The notes beneath the pieces are model-generated. The model saw nothing but the letters and a program-made list of their open reading frames with translations, did not search any database and was not told the DNA's origin. DNA of 64,000 nucleotides from Lytechinus pictus (taxonomy: Eukaryota > Echinodermata > Echinoidea > Temnopleuroida > Toxopneustidae): contig NC_087252.1 of NCBI RefSeq assembly GCF_037042905.1, positions 23,701,701-23,765,700 of the forward strand, in the 5' to 3' direction. Shown here piece after piece: positions 8,923 through 20,400 of this stretch. Position 1 is the first letter of the stretch; each line of letters begins with the position of its first letter. The translations under genes and the position numbers were made by a program.

Positions 8923-11825
8923 ATGTGTGCCCGCTATGTCTTGAAGCTTGTCGCCATAGTTATCATCACCATTTTGGCGATTGCCCCTTCCTTCCCATAC
9001 ATGAGAAACGCATTATATCCCAAGCTCGAAAAGCCGCTAACGTTCTTGGCTATGCTAACGATTTCCAGAGTTGCAGTGATTATTGTGATGATTATGTTAA
9101 TCATGACCTTGGTTGTGTGATGGTTCACGGTCGTATTCCCGTGGAGTGTGTTGACCGTGCGTCAAATGCTGTGGATCGCTCCTCTGAAGATCCTAGTGTG
9201 AGTTTTGGTTGTGTTGATGACTCGGAGTCAGAGTCACATATTCATGAAGATACTCTATGCTATGAAAGCTCATCAGAGTCAGATGAGACCCAAGATAATA
9301 CGCCACATTGTGCTGTGGCTAGTGAATCTGTCGTGACTAATCAGGCCCTAACTCCTTATGTAGACCTTTTCCATGGTAACCACTGTGTCCGTGTTAAACT
9401 TGACAGTGGGTCTGCAGAGAATTTGATCAGTCATTCATTGGTTAAGTGTCTAAGAGGTGACATTATTGCCACTTCTCACCCTGCTTACCCAACCGGCCAT
9501 TCATCGTCACCTTTTGTCATTGTAGGTGAGACTTGTCTCACATTTTCTAGAGATGGCAGGGACTTCCCTTTTAAAGGATTTGTTGTTGAGTCTTCGAGCC
9601 TTAGTGTGCGAGCCGGTATTCCATTCATGGAATTGTACGATGTGTTTGTTCGTCCCGCTAAGCGCGTCGTCACGTTTAGCGTTGGACCATCGTACGTATA
9701 CGGTCCTTCGCTTCAGTCTAGTCCTGTTGTCAACGCGCCTGCTGCACGTTCGCCTGCCTCGTTTTCCGATACCGTTGAACAGCAGCCTCACCCTGCTATG
9801 TCTCCAGAGCACGCCACGTTCAGTGATGGACCATCGTCCGCACTTGGTCCTTCGGTTCGCTCTAACCCTACGACCGTTAACACACCTGCTGCGTGCTCGC
9901 CTGATTCGTCCAACGGTGTCTTCAAACAGGAACTTGACACCCCGTCAAAAACAAGGCAAGAGTCTGATCGGAGACTTTACATCAAAGCAAATAATTATGT
10001 AACAGATGTTGTTCAGTCTGCCAAAGAAGGCTACCTTAAAGAAAAGTTAAGCAATAGTTCAGTTAAAGGTGTTTTTACAGTCATTCAGTTTCTTCTAAAT
10101 AGAAAGGTGGCTCATCTTCCAGTTTATGATTCGGCACAATTACTGTGCTCCCAATTTTCCTCTTTCTTTGTGGAAAAAATCAAAATGATTAGAGCAGAAA
10201 TTGATTCCCAAAATTCTATTCCTGATCCAAAGTTTGAGGATATAGAAGTTGAGGGAATTACTTTGTTTACCTCGTTTACTTTACTCACACCATCAGAATT
10301 GCTCAAAGTGATTAAGTCATGTTCAAGTGCTACTTGCCGTTTTGATCCTATCCCAACTTGGCTTTTGAAAGATAACATCGATAATCTGCTTCCCTTACTT
10401 ACAGATGTCGTCAATAGTTCACTAACTACTGGCGTTTTTCCTACAGGGGCTCACACTGCTATCATCAAACCATCCTTGAAAATGTCTACTTTAGATAAAA
10501 ACGAGCTAAAAAGCTATAGACCAATTTCAAATTTAACTTTTGTTGGTAAGCTCATTGAAAAGGTTGTTTGTAATCAAATAATCCAGCATATGGAATCCAA
10601 CAGTTTACTTGATCCATTCCAGTCAGCATACAGGCCCAAACACAGTGTAGAATCCGCTCTTGTTAAAGTAAAAAATGATATTATGTTTGCACTTAATTCT
10701 AACAAAGTTGTACTGATGGTCCTTTTGGGCCTATCTGCTGCTTTTGATACTATAGATCATGATACTTTTTTATCACGCTTGTCCAGTAGAATTGGAGTTA
10801 GATCCGTTGCTTTGACCTGGTTTAAGTCATATCTAAGTGGTTGGTCCTCTCAAGTTGAAATATCGGGTGAATTATCTAAACCCCAAATTTCTAACTTTGG
10901 ACTACCACAAGGCTCGGTTATTGGTCCTGTAGGTTATTCAGTATATACACTTCCGGTGGGTGACATAGCAAGACATCATGCTATTAGTTATCATCTCTAC
11001 GCAGATGATACTCAGTTATACATATATTTTGACCCTAAAACTGCAGGAGACCTCGAAAATGCCCTTGATAAATTAAAGAGATGCATAGTTGACATCAAAC
11101 AGTGGATGACTGTAAACAAATTAAAGCTGAATGACACAAAAACTGATTTTTTTTTCATAGCTACCTCCCCACACAATTTGAAGAAATTGCCTGATATTCA
11201 ACTTGAAATTGGTGATCTTCGTATTAATCCTTCAGAAAAAATTAAGAACCTAGGAGTATATTTTGATAAACATATGACTATGAATGATCATATTTCCACT
11301 GTTTGTTGTACTGTCACATATCATTTGAGGAACATAACTAGAATTCGTAGGTTTATCGATCAATCAACTGCTAACCATGCCATACGCTCCCTTATCCTTT
11401 CTCGTCTTGATTTCTGTAATGGCCTTCTTTCTTCAATACCAGTAACTCACATCAATCGTCTCCAGCACCTCCAAAATTGGGCGGCCCGTCTTATTTTTGA
11501 AGTCCGCCGTGACACACCTCCTGAACCCCTTTTAAATAATTTACACTGGCTCCCTATTAGACAACGTATTAATTTTAAGTTACTTCTCTTTGTATACAAA
11601 TCTCTCTATAACCTAGCCCCAAAATACTTGTCTGATTGTTTAGAAATTTATGTCCCAGGTAGAAAAACTAGATCCTCTGAAGACCCACTTAAATTAACAT
11701 ATCCAACAAAAAGAAAACAGACCGGAGATAGAACATTCACCGTTGCATCCTCAATGGAATGGAACAAACTCCCTCTCACAATAAGACAATCCCCAACAAT
11801 TGAGTCCTTCAAGAATTCCCATTAA
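8895..11825 (+). CDS. Chimeric open frame: LTR-element protease fused in frame to CR1-like LINE reverse transcriptase
   Basis: The frame is open from 8895 to the stop at 11823-11825. No ATG was chosen; the first candidate in-frame ATG lies near 9120. The N-terminal part has a CPLCLEACRHSYHHHFGDC zinc-like motif and an aspartic-protease motif KLDSGSAENL near 9395, followed by AGIPFMELYDVFVRPAK. From about 9945 the sequence becomes a non-LTR reverse transcriptase of CR1/L2 style: SYRPISNL, LPQGSVIGP, YHLYADDTQLY near 10990, and the C-terminal WNKLPLTIR. Motif A reads LLGLSAAFD where LLDLSAAFD is expected, so a catalytic Asp appears lost. The fusion follows from a 5-prime-truncated LINE landing in phase. 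It is probably not a functional polyprotein. Confidence 0.75.
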   Translation: MPSFQHKSLDVCPLCLEACRHSYHHHFGDCPFLPIHEKRIISQARKAANVLGYANDFQSCSDYCDDYVNHDLGCVMVHGRIPVECVDRASNAVDRSSEDPSVSFGCVDDSESESHIHEDTLCYESSSESDETQDNTPHCAVASESVVTNQALTPYVDLFHGNHCVRVKLDSGSAENLISHSLVKCLRGDIIATSHPAYPTGHSSSPFVIVGETCLTFSRDGRDFPFKGFVVESSSLSVRAGIPFMELYDVFVRPAKRVVTFSVGPSYVYGPSLQSSPVVNAPAARSPASFSDTVEQQPHPAMSPEHATFSDGPSSALGPSVRSNPTTVNTPAACSPDSSNGVFKQELDTPSKTRQESDRRLYIKANNYVTDVVQSAKEGYLKEKLSNSSVKGVFTVIQFLLNRKVAHLPVYDSAQLLCSQFSSFFVEKIKMIRAEIDSQNSIPDPKFEDIEVEGITLFTSFTLLTPSELLKVIKSCSSATCRFDPIPTWLLKDNIDNLLPLLTDVVNSSLTTGVFPTGAHTAIIKPSLKMSTLDKNELKSYRPISNLTFVGKLIEKVVCNQIIQHMESNSLLDPFQSAYRPKHSVESALVKVKNDIMFALNSNKVVLMVLLGLSAAFDTIDHDTFLSRLSSRIGVRSVALTWFKSYLSGWSSQVEISGELSKPQISNFGLPQGSVIGPVGYSVYTLPVGDIARHHAISYHLYADDTQLYIYFDPKTAGDLENALDKLKRCIVDIKQWMTVNKLKLNDTKTDFFFIATSPHNLKKLPDIQLEIGDLRINPSEKIKNLGVYFDKHMTMNDHISTVCCTVTYHLRNITRIRRFIDQSTANHAIRSLILSRLDFCNGLLSSIPVTHINRLQHLQNWAARLIFEVRRDTPPEPLLNNLHWLPIRQRINFKLLLFVYKSLYNLAPKYLSDCLEIYVPGRKTRSSEDPLKLTYPTKRKQTGDRTFTVASSMEWNKLPLTIRQSPTIESFKNSH

Positions 11826-11965
11826 ACCCTTTTGTTCTAGGCAACTGCCTTCATTTAATATGTCATTCTGATTTTTGTTTGTATAAATAAGTTAAATGAA
11901 ATTGTGAGCGCTTTGGGCCATGTGGGAAAAGCGCGTTATAAATGTTGAGTATTATTATTATCCCC
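9945..11965 (+). mobile_element. 5-prime-truncated CR1/L2-like LINE
   Basis: The reverse transcriptase and C-terminal domains are present and the endonuclease domain is absent. The 3-prime end has the clade-typical tail GCGCTTTGGGCC...GCGCGTTATAAATGTTGAG followed by a short ATT repeat at 11950-11963. The LTR-element sequence resumes just after. The left edge is estimated from where LINE homology begins, and a clean target duplication was not found. Confidence 0.75.
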
Positions 11966-13237
11966 AGTCTTAAGTTTGTCTGGCCATCCTTCGACATTCT
12001 CAAGCCTACGATCATCTGCAGTCGAATGCCCTGGAGACTACACCACGCTTGTTACATGCTCAGAGGTGCATCCCTTGGACAATGAGGACGTGCTTGAGTA
12101 TCAGGAATCAGTCTAGAGAGAGATCCTGTCGGCCACATTGAGGACTGCAATCCCTCGCTTCATCGTCAGTCTAAGTCACATCAGTCTTCGCACAGGCTAC
12201 CCATCTCTTCTGTGTCTGTGAACACCAAGTGCTCCCCTGATGCTCTCCCAGTCGCATCTCCCATGACTGAAGCCGACAGTACCAGTCCTAATTACACCGC
12301 AGAAGATATCTTGCTTCATCTTAAGACTCACCAACCTTACACCCTAGAGATCAACGACCCCCTGGTCGACCCCCGGAATCACCTCCCGGAACCCTTACCA
12401 GTCATCAGAGCTTGTCACATTATTCCCGGTACACAATGTTTACTGTCTCTCCGAATTTTGCAGAGTCGCCCCTTCCATCCCTGTGGTGATCGCACTGGAC
12501 TGCCTCCAGGTCGTCCCCCAGACCAGACAGACTGTTACATCTTTCCTGACCAGATCAAACGCTCATTTGATGATTTCACTTCCCTAGCGGATGCAGACTA
12601 TTTGTCTGAACTGAGAAAAAGGACTCATTGTTAATATCAGTTATATGTATTATTGGACTATTGAACTTTCCTAGCAGATACGGACTGTTTTACTAAACTG
12701 AGAAAAGACTCGTTTTCACTATTTCATAATTTATGTGCACTGTTGTGGATGATTTGCTCAGTGTGGAATGCATGCACCTTCGTGTACAGCTTCTGTGTGA
12801 CCATATTGGACCTCACTGATTTTCCAACAGCCTTTTTAATATATATTATGCTGTGTTTTGCAATGTCTTTTCGACTTTTCCCTTCACTTGTTCTCTACTT
12901 TACCCTCATTTTTTCCTTTCCTTTCAATGTTTCATATATGGTTTTTATGCTGATATATGACTTATTGCTTTGTATGTCAGATATTTTGTAGTTACATGTA
13001 TTCACCTTTCTACAGCTATTCAAAGTAGTCGATATTTTGTATTTAACAGTATTTTGTGTATACATGACTTTATTATTGACTATTTTTAAATGGGCATGTA
13101 ATTGTTTTGGTTATTGATTTTCACTGGTATCTATTGCAGTTTGTCAAAGTCTGTGCACTCCTTTATCAGTCTATGTTTCATACATAACTTTTTGATTAGC
13201 CTGTTTGCTAATGGTTTGTTTGCAGGTAAAGCGTTAA
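11966..13237. other. Internal region of LTR element, no recognised gene
   Basis: Contains an open frame at 12212-12634 with a non-ATG start and no recognised motif. It may be remnant coding sequence (proline-rich, NYTAEDILLHLKTHQPYT). The rest is AT-rich non-coding sequence. Confidence 0.4.
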
Positions 13238-13831
13238 AGGACAAGTCCACCCCAACAAAAAGATGATTTGAAAAAAATGAGAAAAATCCAACAAGCAAAA
13301 CACTGAAAATTTCATAAAAATCGGCTGTAAAATAAGAAAGTTATGATATTTTAAAGTTTCGCTTAATTTCACAAAACAGTATCCTGGTCGGTGTGCAAAT
13401 TGGCAGACTGATGACGTCACCCACTCACCATTTCTTTTGTATTTTATTATATGAAATATGAAATATTCTAATTTTCTCCTCCTTGTCAAGTGAAACAAAG
13501 TTTTATTTCTCCCTGAACATGTGCAATTGTCATTGTTTTAACAGTTTATGGTTAAGTTAAGTTTATCCTTATTGTCAAATCTGTAAAAATTGAAATATTG
13601 TATTATTCAAACAATAAAAAACAAAAGAAATAGTGAGTGATGGACATCACCGACTCTCTCATTTGCATATCGCTGAGTTGCCCATTGAACTGTTTTGTGA
13701 AAAATAAGCGAAACTTAAAAATGTCATAACTTTCTTATTTTACATCCGATTTCGATGAAATTTGAAGCGTTATGTTTGTTCGATTTTTCTCTATTGATTC
13801 AAATCAACATTTTCTGGGGTGGACTTGACCT
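13238..13831. mobile_element. TTAA-type MITE (family A)
   Basis: The ends AGGACAAGTCCACCCC and GGGGTGGACTTGACCT are inverted copies flanked by TTAA at 13234-13237 and 13832-13835. The inner halves are also largely inverted (TTATGATATTTTAAAGTTTC against GAAACTTAAAAATGTCATAA). There is no coding capacity. TTAA duplication is characteristic of piggyBac-mobilised elements. Confidence 0.85.
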
Positions 13832-14393
13832 TTAATTATAGGTTATACCTGATCAGCCTTTAGTACAGTGTGGATGTGTATTATAGAGATATTGGAACAT
13901 ATTATGTTTGTTTACCTATTATTGATTTGAGCAAGTTTAGATTTTTAACACAATGCAATTTTTTTATTAATCCAAACTTAACACCTCTCCCACCTTGATA
14001 GCCTATTGGTTTTGTTATGCAGGTTATTCACGCTTTTAACTTATGATTATATTAACTTGTTAACATGAGACTGCTTGATATGTAGTGTAATTTCGTTTTG
14101 GTTAATTATTTTAATGCCCTTATACTTTATTTAAATGTTTTACAGTTCTTGGTGTATTCAGTTTAATAGTCTCCATTTACCTGTTTGTTATGTGCATATT
14201 TCTGATTGTGTATGCTACAGCCTCCACTATGCATTTATATAAAGGTATGTTTTTGGTGATGTGTGTATTTTGTTATATTTTTAACCCCCGGTTCCAAAAT
14301 ATTTGGTAATGTGGTTTGTGTATGACAGCATTCCTTTAATTTTGGTAATTGTTATTGACTGCGATTTACAGTCATAGTGCGTAGTTTACATAT

Positions 14394-15105
14394 TGTAACG
14401 AACTATGTTTCCGATTTAATGTCATAGAGAGCTTATAGGGTCTGTAAACGTAGACTATATGGAAATCGTATGTGTAGACGTTCTATGATTTAACGAAAAT
14501 TAGCCAAAATCGCACATTTTATAAACATGTTGGAGTTGTCATGAAACCTTTTGATTAATTTATTATTAGCAAAGTTGCCTAAGCATTATCCAGTTGTTTT
14601 ATTCGAGAAAGCTGGTTGATTAGCAAAGTTAATTAGGTTATTGTAGTTGTTGAAGTCATCTTTAGTAACTGTTTTATCGAAGTGTTAAAAAATGCATAAA
14701 TACGAGGAGTCAACTACCATTAAGAACGATCTGTGTTACGGCCCTTTACCGTCTTTGAGAAATTAAAGGTAAAGATCAAGCATTGAAACTACACTCTGGA
14801 CTACGTTCTTATGAGTGTTATAAAGGAACAAATGATTGGTGTACGGAACGAATGCTGGTGATTGAATGGTCGACGGATGTCCGATTGACTGAAATGAGAC
14901 GAGAGAGGTGATCGATTGCAATCGACGGATGATCTGACTGGAGAAACCAGGGACGACGGTTGGTGATGGTTGTTAATCAGTCTTTTCCATAAACCATCAG
15001 CAACGGTCATATACTTTGACCAAACGAACGCAACTGACGGTCAGGCACGGTGGCATCCTGACAAGAAAACCGTGTCAGCTGAAAGTTGGATTAGAGGCCG
15101 TCACA
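14394..15105 (+). repeat. 5-prime LTR of gypsy element
   Basis: Begins TGTAACGAAC and ends GGCCGTCACA; 712 bp. It matches 21112-21666 and 24482-24694 almost base for base, apart from a 65-bp segment near 21470-21535 present only in the 3-prime copy. Confidence 0.9.
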
Positions 15106-15107
15106 CG

Positions 15108-15125
15108 TGGTGTCAGAAGTGGGAT
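15108..15125 (+). other. Primer-binding site of gypsy element
   Basis: TGGTGTCAGAAGTGGGAT starts two bases after the 5-prime LTR. The TGG start and position are those of a tRNA-primed minus-strand site. The tRNA was not assigned. Confidence 0.75.
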
Positions 15126-15130
15126 TGCTG

Positions 15131-15388
15131 CTGGTTTGACTGGTTGGTGCAGAACTGGTTGGAGAAGGACTGGTTGGTCAGAACTGGTTGGATAAGGACT
15201 GGTTGGTGCAGAACTGGTTGGAGAAGGACTGGTTGGTGCAGAACTGGTTGGATAAGGACTGGTTGGTGCAGAACTGGTTGGAGAAGGACTGGTTGGTGCA
15301 GAACTGGTTGGCGAAGGACTGGTTGGTGCAGAACTGGTTGGCGAAGGACTGGTCGATGCAGAACTGGTTGGCGAAGGACTTGGTTGGA
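15131..15388 (+). repeat. 30-bp tandem repeat in gypsy leader
   Basis: About eight and a half copies of a 30-bp unit (GACTGGTTGGTGCAGAACTGG plus GTTGGAGAAG, with G/C and G/T variants). Because the unit is a multiple of three, frames stay open through it on both strands. Those frames are artefacts, not genes. Confidence 0.9.
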
Positions 15389-15460
15389 GCAAAAATTGGA
15401 AAAAGATCAATCGGTTTACAACAGTTGACAATCACCATTTTCTGAATTAAGCTGTCGAAC

Positions 15461-16672
15461 ATGGAAGCAGTACAGGGGAATCCTGCTTATCATTTAACAC
15501 CTGCAGAGCTGATCCAACAAGTGGAAGACCATATTACAGAAATCAACGAACAACTCACTGATTTGCACCGAACATCTGGGTCTCCACTGCCACGTCGTCA
15601 CTCACAGCAGAGCACTCCGCTCTTCCAACATTCTGGTGATACAGGGATTGCTAGCATGCCTCCCACTGGCGTTAGGACATCGGCTATGAATGACGGAGTG
15701 CGAGAAACAGAACCATCTCTTCAACCGAGAAGGCTGATCAGAGGGAATACCGCACATGAGATTGCGGCTGACTCAACAACTCCTATCGGTTATCCACGCA
15801 TGCCGCCTGTAGGAAATTCCCACCAAACATTTGATAACTTGCCTACGACGTCTGACCACACAGAAGAGGGAATTCGGCAGAGCCCTCGAGTCAACGCGCC
15901 CCTTCCCCGGACTTCCTTTCCTGGGTCATCTAGTCCTCAGATGTACCAACAGTTTCCAGTTAGGGATGAAACTGCCTCAAACTATCAATTCCCTGGCCGA
16001 ATGAGCGACCACCATGATCGATTTAATAATCGACCATCTTTCAAAGGACAAACAGAGGACATTAATGCAAAGCCTTGCATGTTACCAGATCGCTTCGACG
16101 GGAAGGCTCCAATCCTTGATTACTTGGAGCATTTCGAGGCATGTGCTGTAATCAACAACTGGACGGACAGGCAGGCATCACATTTCCTGGCAGCTAGTTT
16201 GAGGGGTCCGGCACTGAAACTTTTGGCGAAGCATGGTGAGATGGAGCTGCCATATCAGGAGTTGGTCAACAGACTTAAACAACGTTTCGGTCCTTCAGGG
16301 AAGGCTGATGTATTTCTAGCAGAGCTAAGAGCACGACGTAGGAAGCCACAAGAGACACTCCAAGAACTTGGGCAAAGCATCCGAGACCTGGCAGGGATGG
16401 CCTATCAAGAGTTTGACCCAGATGGTCAAGATAAACTAGCCCGAAGTCATTTCATGGATGCAGTGGTGAACCCGGCAATTCGGGAAGGTCTGTTTCGAGC
16501 TCAACCACGTACCTTGGATGAGGCCATACGGAATCTGACGGAATCTGCTATAACTGCGGACAGCAGGGACATTTCGCCCGAAATTGTCCTTATGAAGAGA
16601 AAGACACCAAACGCTGTCACCTTTGTCATGGAACCGGACATTTCAAGAAGGACTGCCCAAATAATCTACTAG
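15461..16672 (+). CDS. Gypsy Gag (capsid region), shifted before the zinc knuckles
   Basis: 403 codons from ATG ([12 protein letters not shown]). The first 200 residues are low-complexity and proline-rich. A retrotransposon Gag capsid domain follows: [18 protein letters not shown] near residue 212, and [22 protein letters not shown] near residue 270. The frame should continue into nucleocapsid, but the two CCHC knuckles lie in another frame starting about 16522, so the last 50 residues of this ORF are out of phase. A one-base indel around 16522-16545 is the simplest explanation. Confidence 0.85.
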   Translation: MEAVQGNPAYHLTPAELIQQVEDHITEINEQLTDLHRTSGSPLPRRHSQQSTPLFQHSGDTGIASMPPTGVRTSAMNDGVRETEPSLQPRRLIRGNTAHEIAADSTTPIGYPRMPPVGNSHQTFDNLPTTSDHTEEGIRQSPRVNAPLPRTSFPGSSSPQMYQQFPVRDETASNYQFPGRMSDHHDRFNNRPSFKGQTEDINAKPCMLPDRFDGKAPILDYLEHFEACAVINNWTDRQASHFLAASLRGPALKLLAKHGEMELPYQELVNRLKQRFGPSGKADVFLAELRARRRKPQETLQELGQSIRDLAGMAYQEFDPDGQDKLARSHFMDAVVNPAIREGLFRAQPRTLDEAIRNLTESAITADSRDISPEIVLMKRKTPNAVTFVMEPDISRRTAQIIY

Positions 16673-17376
16673 ATATTGAGAGGGGGCAATCCAGTCATTC
16701 CAGTCCAGATGGAAAAGATTCAGGAGGGAACAGACAGCAAACATCTAGACCGGATGGCCAACCAGGAGCTGGACAAGTTCGAGTTGGTACGTCAGGAAAC
16801 GTCAAGCGGCAAGGCATTTTCATTGAGTCTAAAGTCAATGGGCAGTCAGTAACATTCCTGATTGATACTGGATCGTCGCAATCTTTTATTGCCGACAATG
16901 TTTTCAACATGATCGACAAGGAAAAGCAGCCAGTCTTGGAGGAAATGAATAACACGGTGCATCAGGCTGATGGATCACCTTTAGACACAAGGGGAAAAGC
17001 TGCGATGGAACTGCACATTGGAGGATTGGTCTTCATGGTCGAACTGAACGTGGCTACATTGAAGAATGAGGGTATCATCGGTCTTGACCTGTTAATTCAG
17101 ATGCATGCTGAACTAGATTGCCATAAGATGGAACTTCGAACACCCTGGCAATCAATCCCATGTAAAGACCAGGAGGGCAGACACTTTTGCTGCAGAGTCG
17201 TGGCCTCCGAAACCAGTATCGTCCCTGCCGGGCATGAGGTTGTTCTCAAAGGAGAAGTGGCTGGATGTAACTCCATGACCATTAGCGGGGTCGGATTGTT
17301 GGAAGCCCCTACCAGTTCGACAGAATTGAGCAAGAAGGGCCTCCTAGTAGCCAGGGCTGTGGTTCCAGCAATCTGA
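16522..17376 (+). CDS. Gypsy nucleocapsid zinc knuckles and aspartic protease
   Basis: A frame opens at 16522 and ends at TGA 17374-17376. It begins with two CCHC knuckles, [14 protein letters not shown] and [14 protein letters not shown], each C-x2-C-x4-H-x4-C. The protease follows: [12 protein letters not shown] near 16855 is the active-site motif and IIGLDLL near 17075 the second conserved block. There is no start codon of its own; it should be translated as part of Gag-Pol. The terminal TGA and the following frame change separate it from RT. Confidence 0.85.
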   Translation, partial: GHTESDGICYNCGQQGHFARNCPYEEKDTKRCHLCHGTGHFKKDCPNNLLDIERGQSSHSSPDGKDSGGNRQQTSRPDGQPGAGQVRVGTSGNVKRQGIFIESKVNGQSVTFLIDTGSSQSFIADNVFNMIDKEKQPVLEEMNNTVHQADGSPLDTRGKAAMELHIGGLVFMVELNVATLKNEGIIGLDLLIQMHAELDCHKMELRTPWQSIPCKDQEGRHFCCRVVASETSIVPAGHEVVLKGEVAGCNSMTISGVGLLEAPTSSTELSKKGLLVARAVVPAI

Positions 17377-17401
17377 CCAGATGTCGAACTCTGTACCATA
17401 A

Positions 17402-20400
17402 CATCTAGAAAATCTGTATCAACGAAGTACAGAGCAACTCCCTGAGCACCAGCGTAAAAAAGTGGTGGCATTGCTACAGGATTTTGCAGACATCTTTGCA
17501 CAAAGTGCAAATGACCTGGGGAAGACCAGCCTGGTACAGCATTCGATCAACACAGGGGATGCAAGACCGGTAAAACAGCCAACAAGACGACATCCAGCAG
17601 GCCAGAGGGAAGTGATCGACAGGCAACTTGGTGACTTACTGACTAAAGGGCTGGTCGAACCGGTGTCAGGTCCATGGTCCTCTAATGTTGTTCTGGTTAC
17701 CAAGAAGGATGGCACCAAGCGGTTCTGTATAGATTACCGTCAACTGAACGAGGTGACAGTGAAGGACGCATACCCCCTACCCAGGATTGACGACACCCTG
17801 GATTCCTTAAGTGGTGCCAAGTGGTTTTCAACTCTAGATCTTGCCAGTGGTTATTGGCAAGTCCAGTTGGATGAACAAGCCAAGTTGAAGTCAGCATTCA
17901 TGGCCAATGGTGGGTTGTATGGATGGCGTGTCATGCCCTTTGGACTGTGCAATGCGCCCGCCACCTTTGAACGGCTGATGGATAGAGTACTGTCCGGGTT
18001 GACATGGAAGATGTTGCTTGTTTACTTAGATGACATCATCGTGTATGGGGAGACGGTTGAGGAGGAACTAGCTAGACTAAAAATTGTCTTCCAACGTTTG
18101 AGGGAATCTGGATTGAAGCTAAAACCGTCCAAGTGTCATCTGTTCCGGACCAGTGTCGTCTATCTGGGGCATGTGGTATCAGCAGATGGAGTCACAACAG
18201 ACCCAGAAAAGACAGAAGCCATCAGAAATTGGCCAACTCCACGGTCCGTTAAAGAAGTCCGAAGCTTTATTGGACTAATGTCCTACTATCGACGCTTTGT
18301 GAAGGGATTTGCAATGGTGGCAAAACCATTACATCAATTGACGGAGAAGAACCGAGAATTTGAGTGGACAAAAGAGTGTCAGGAAGCGTTTGAAGAGCTG
18401 AAACGGAGACTGATTACTCCACCTATCCTTGCTTATCCATCTGCAGAAGGGCGCTACATCTTGGACACCGATGCTAGTGACATGGGCATAGGGGCTGTCC
18501 TTTCTCAAGTGCAAGGAGGTGTCGAGAAGGTGATTGCCTATGCTAGTCGCACTCTACACAAGACAGAGCTGAACTACTGTGTCACCAGGAAGGAGCTTTT
18601 GGCAGTGGTGGTATTCCTGAGGCAGTTCCGCCAATACTTATATGGCCGACATGTCACCATCAGAACAGACCATGGATCTCTGCAATGGCTGGTTCACTTT
18701 AAAGATCCAAGAGGCCAGTTTGCTAGATGGATGGAGATTATAGCTGAGTACGACTTTGACATCCAACATAGGCAGGGACGGAGTCATGCAAATGCTGATG
18801 GTCTTTCCCGGAAACCTTGTTTGCAGTGCTGCCGGGAGGATGAAGGTTGTGTTGGACAGATTATGGCTACATGGGAGGTTGCACCCGAGCCAGCAACAAA
18901 CATTGGTGACTTACAACGAGAAGACGAGAATATCAGCCCTGTGCTGAATGCAAAGACCTCAGCAAAGAAACCTTTGGAGGAAGAAAGTGCATCATGGTCA
19001 GTTAAAGCTAGAAGACTCCTTGAACACTGGGAAGCACTTGTTGTCACCGATGGGGTACTCTACCGACGCTGGGAATCTGAGGATGGAGCAACAATTCGCC
19101 GGCAGTTGGTCGTCCCAAAAGTCATGATCAAGGACATCATCCAGGAGACTCATGCAACCTTAACTGGAGGTCATTTTGGCGTGGAAAAGTCAATGGGAAG
19201 GGCTAGACTAAAGTATTACTGGGTCGGAATGAAAGAGGATTTCCGTTCTGCTCTAAGAGAATGTGACATCTGTGCTAGACGGAAAGTACATGGCCAAACA
19301 AGACGAGCCCCCTTGCAGCAAAGAATAAGTGGTTCACCCATGGAGAGGATTGCTTTAGACATCCTTGGCCCTCTACCCAGGACCGACAATGGCAACAAGT
19401 ATGTTCTTGTCGTTGGGGATTACTTCACAAAATGGATGGAGGCGTACCCAATCCCCGATGAGAAAGCTGAGACGGTGGCAGAGAAACTTGTCACAGAGTT
19501 TACATGTCGGTTTGGGGTTCCTAGGTATATCCATTCAGACCAGGGGCGCAACTTCGTGTCTGAAGTCTTCACAGAAGTCTGCAAGATCCTGGGAGTCACC
19601 AAAACCAGAACCACTGCCTATAATCCCAAGTCCGATGGGCTAGTCGAAAGGTACAACCGTACCCTGGTGGATACAATCGCTGCATTCCTGGACATGGATG
19701 GAGAAAGGAATTGGGATCAATTCATCCCCTTCGCTACATGTGCTTATAGAAGTTGCCCCCAGGTATCAACCGGTGAAACACCCAACATGTTAATGTTAGG
19801 GCGAGAAACAACCATGCCTATGGACTGGGATCTCCCTCCTCCCGAGACCTCCGAATATGATGACCAGACAGACTACAGTGCCAGGCTCCGGAATCGTCTA
19901 GAAAGAGCTCACAAGGTAGCAAGAGAATCCTTGAAGACAGCGAGTCGTCGGCAGAAGTCGTTCTACGACAGGAAGGTGCATACAGCTCTTTATGCTGTGG
20001 GACAATTTGTATGGCTACGAAAGAAAACCAGAGAAAAGGGCCGCTGCCCGAAACTGCAACCACGATGGCTTGGCCCTTACCTAGTTGTTACTCGCCTGTC
20101 AGATGTCACAGTTAGGATTCAACAGTCACGGAGGTCTAAACCACTGGTCGTACACATTGACAGGCTGAAGCCCTATCAAGGCATAAGGCTTCCCACTTGG
20201 GAATTCAGACCCACTGGAGAAGACTTGGTCCCGGAGAATTCAGCGGATGAAGAATCAGGACAAAGTTCGCCAAGTAGTGCCAACAGGCATGACACAACCG
20301 ACTCCCCAGCAGACATCCTGCCAGATGTTGATGTGCCTGGAGACCCACCAGACCAGACGCCAGCAGGTGAAGACGCATCTGATAGACCAGAAGATGACAC

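Noticed and set aside
12212-12634. Possible env-like or other gene in the LTR element
   Set aside because: No ATG start, no signal peptide or membrane segment, no recognised motif.
15075-15462. Minus-strand proline/serine and NQF-repeat frames opposite the gypsy leader
   Set aside because: Artefacts of a 30-bp repeat whose length is divisible by three.
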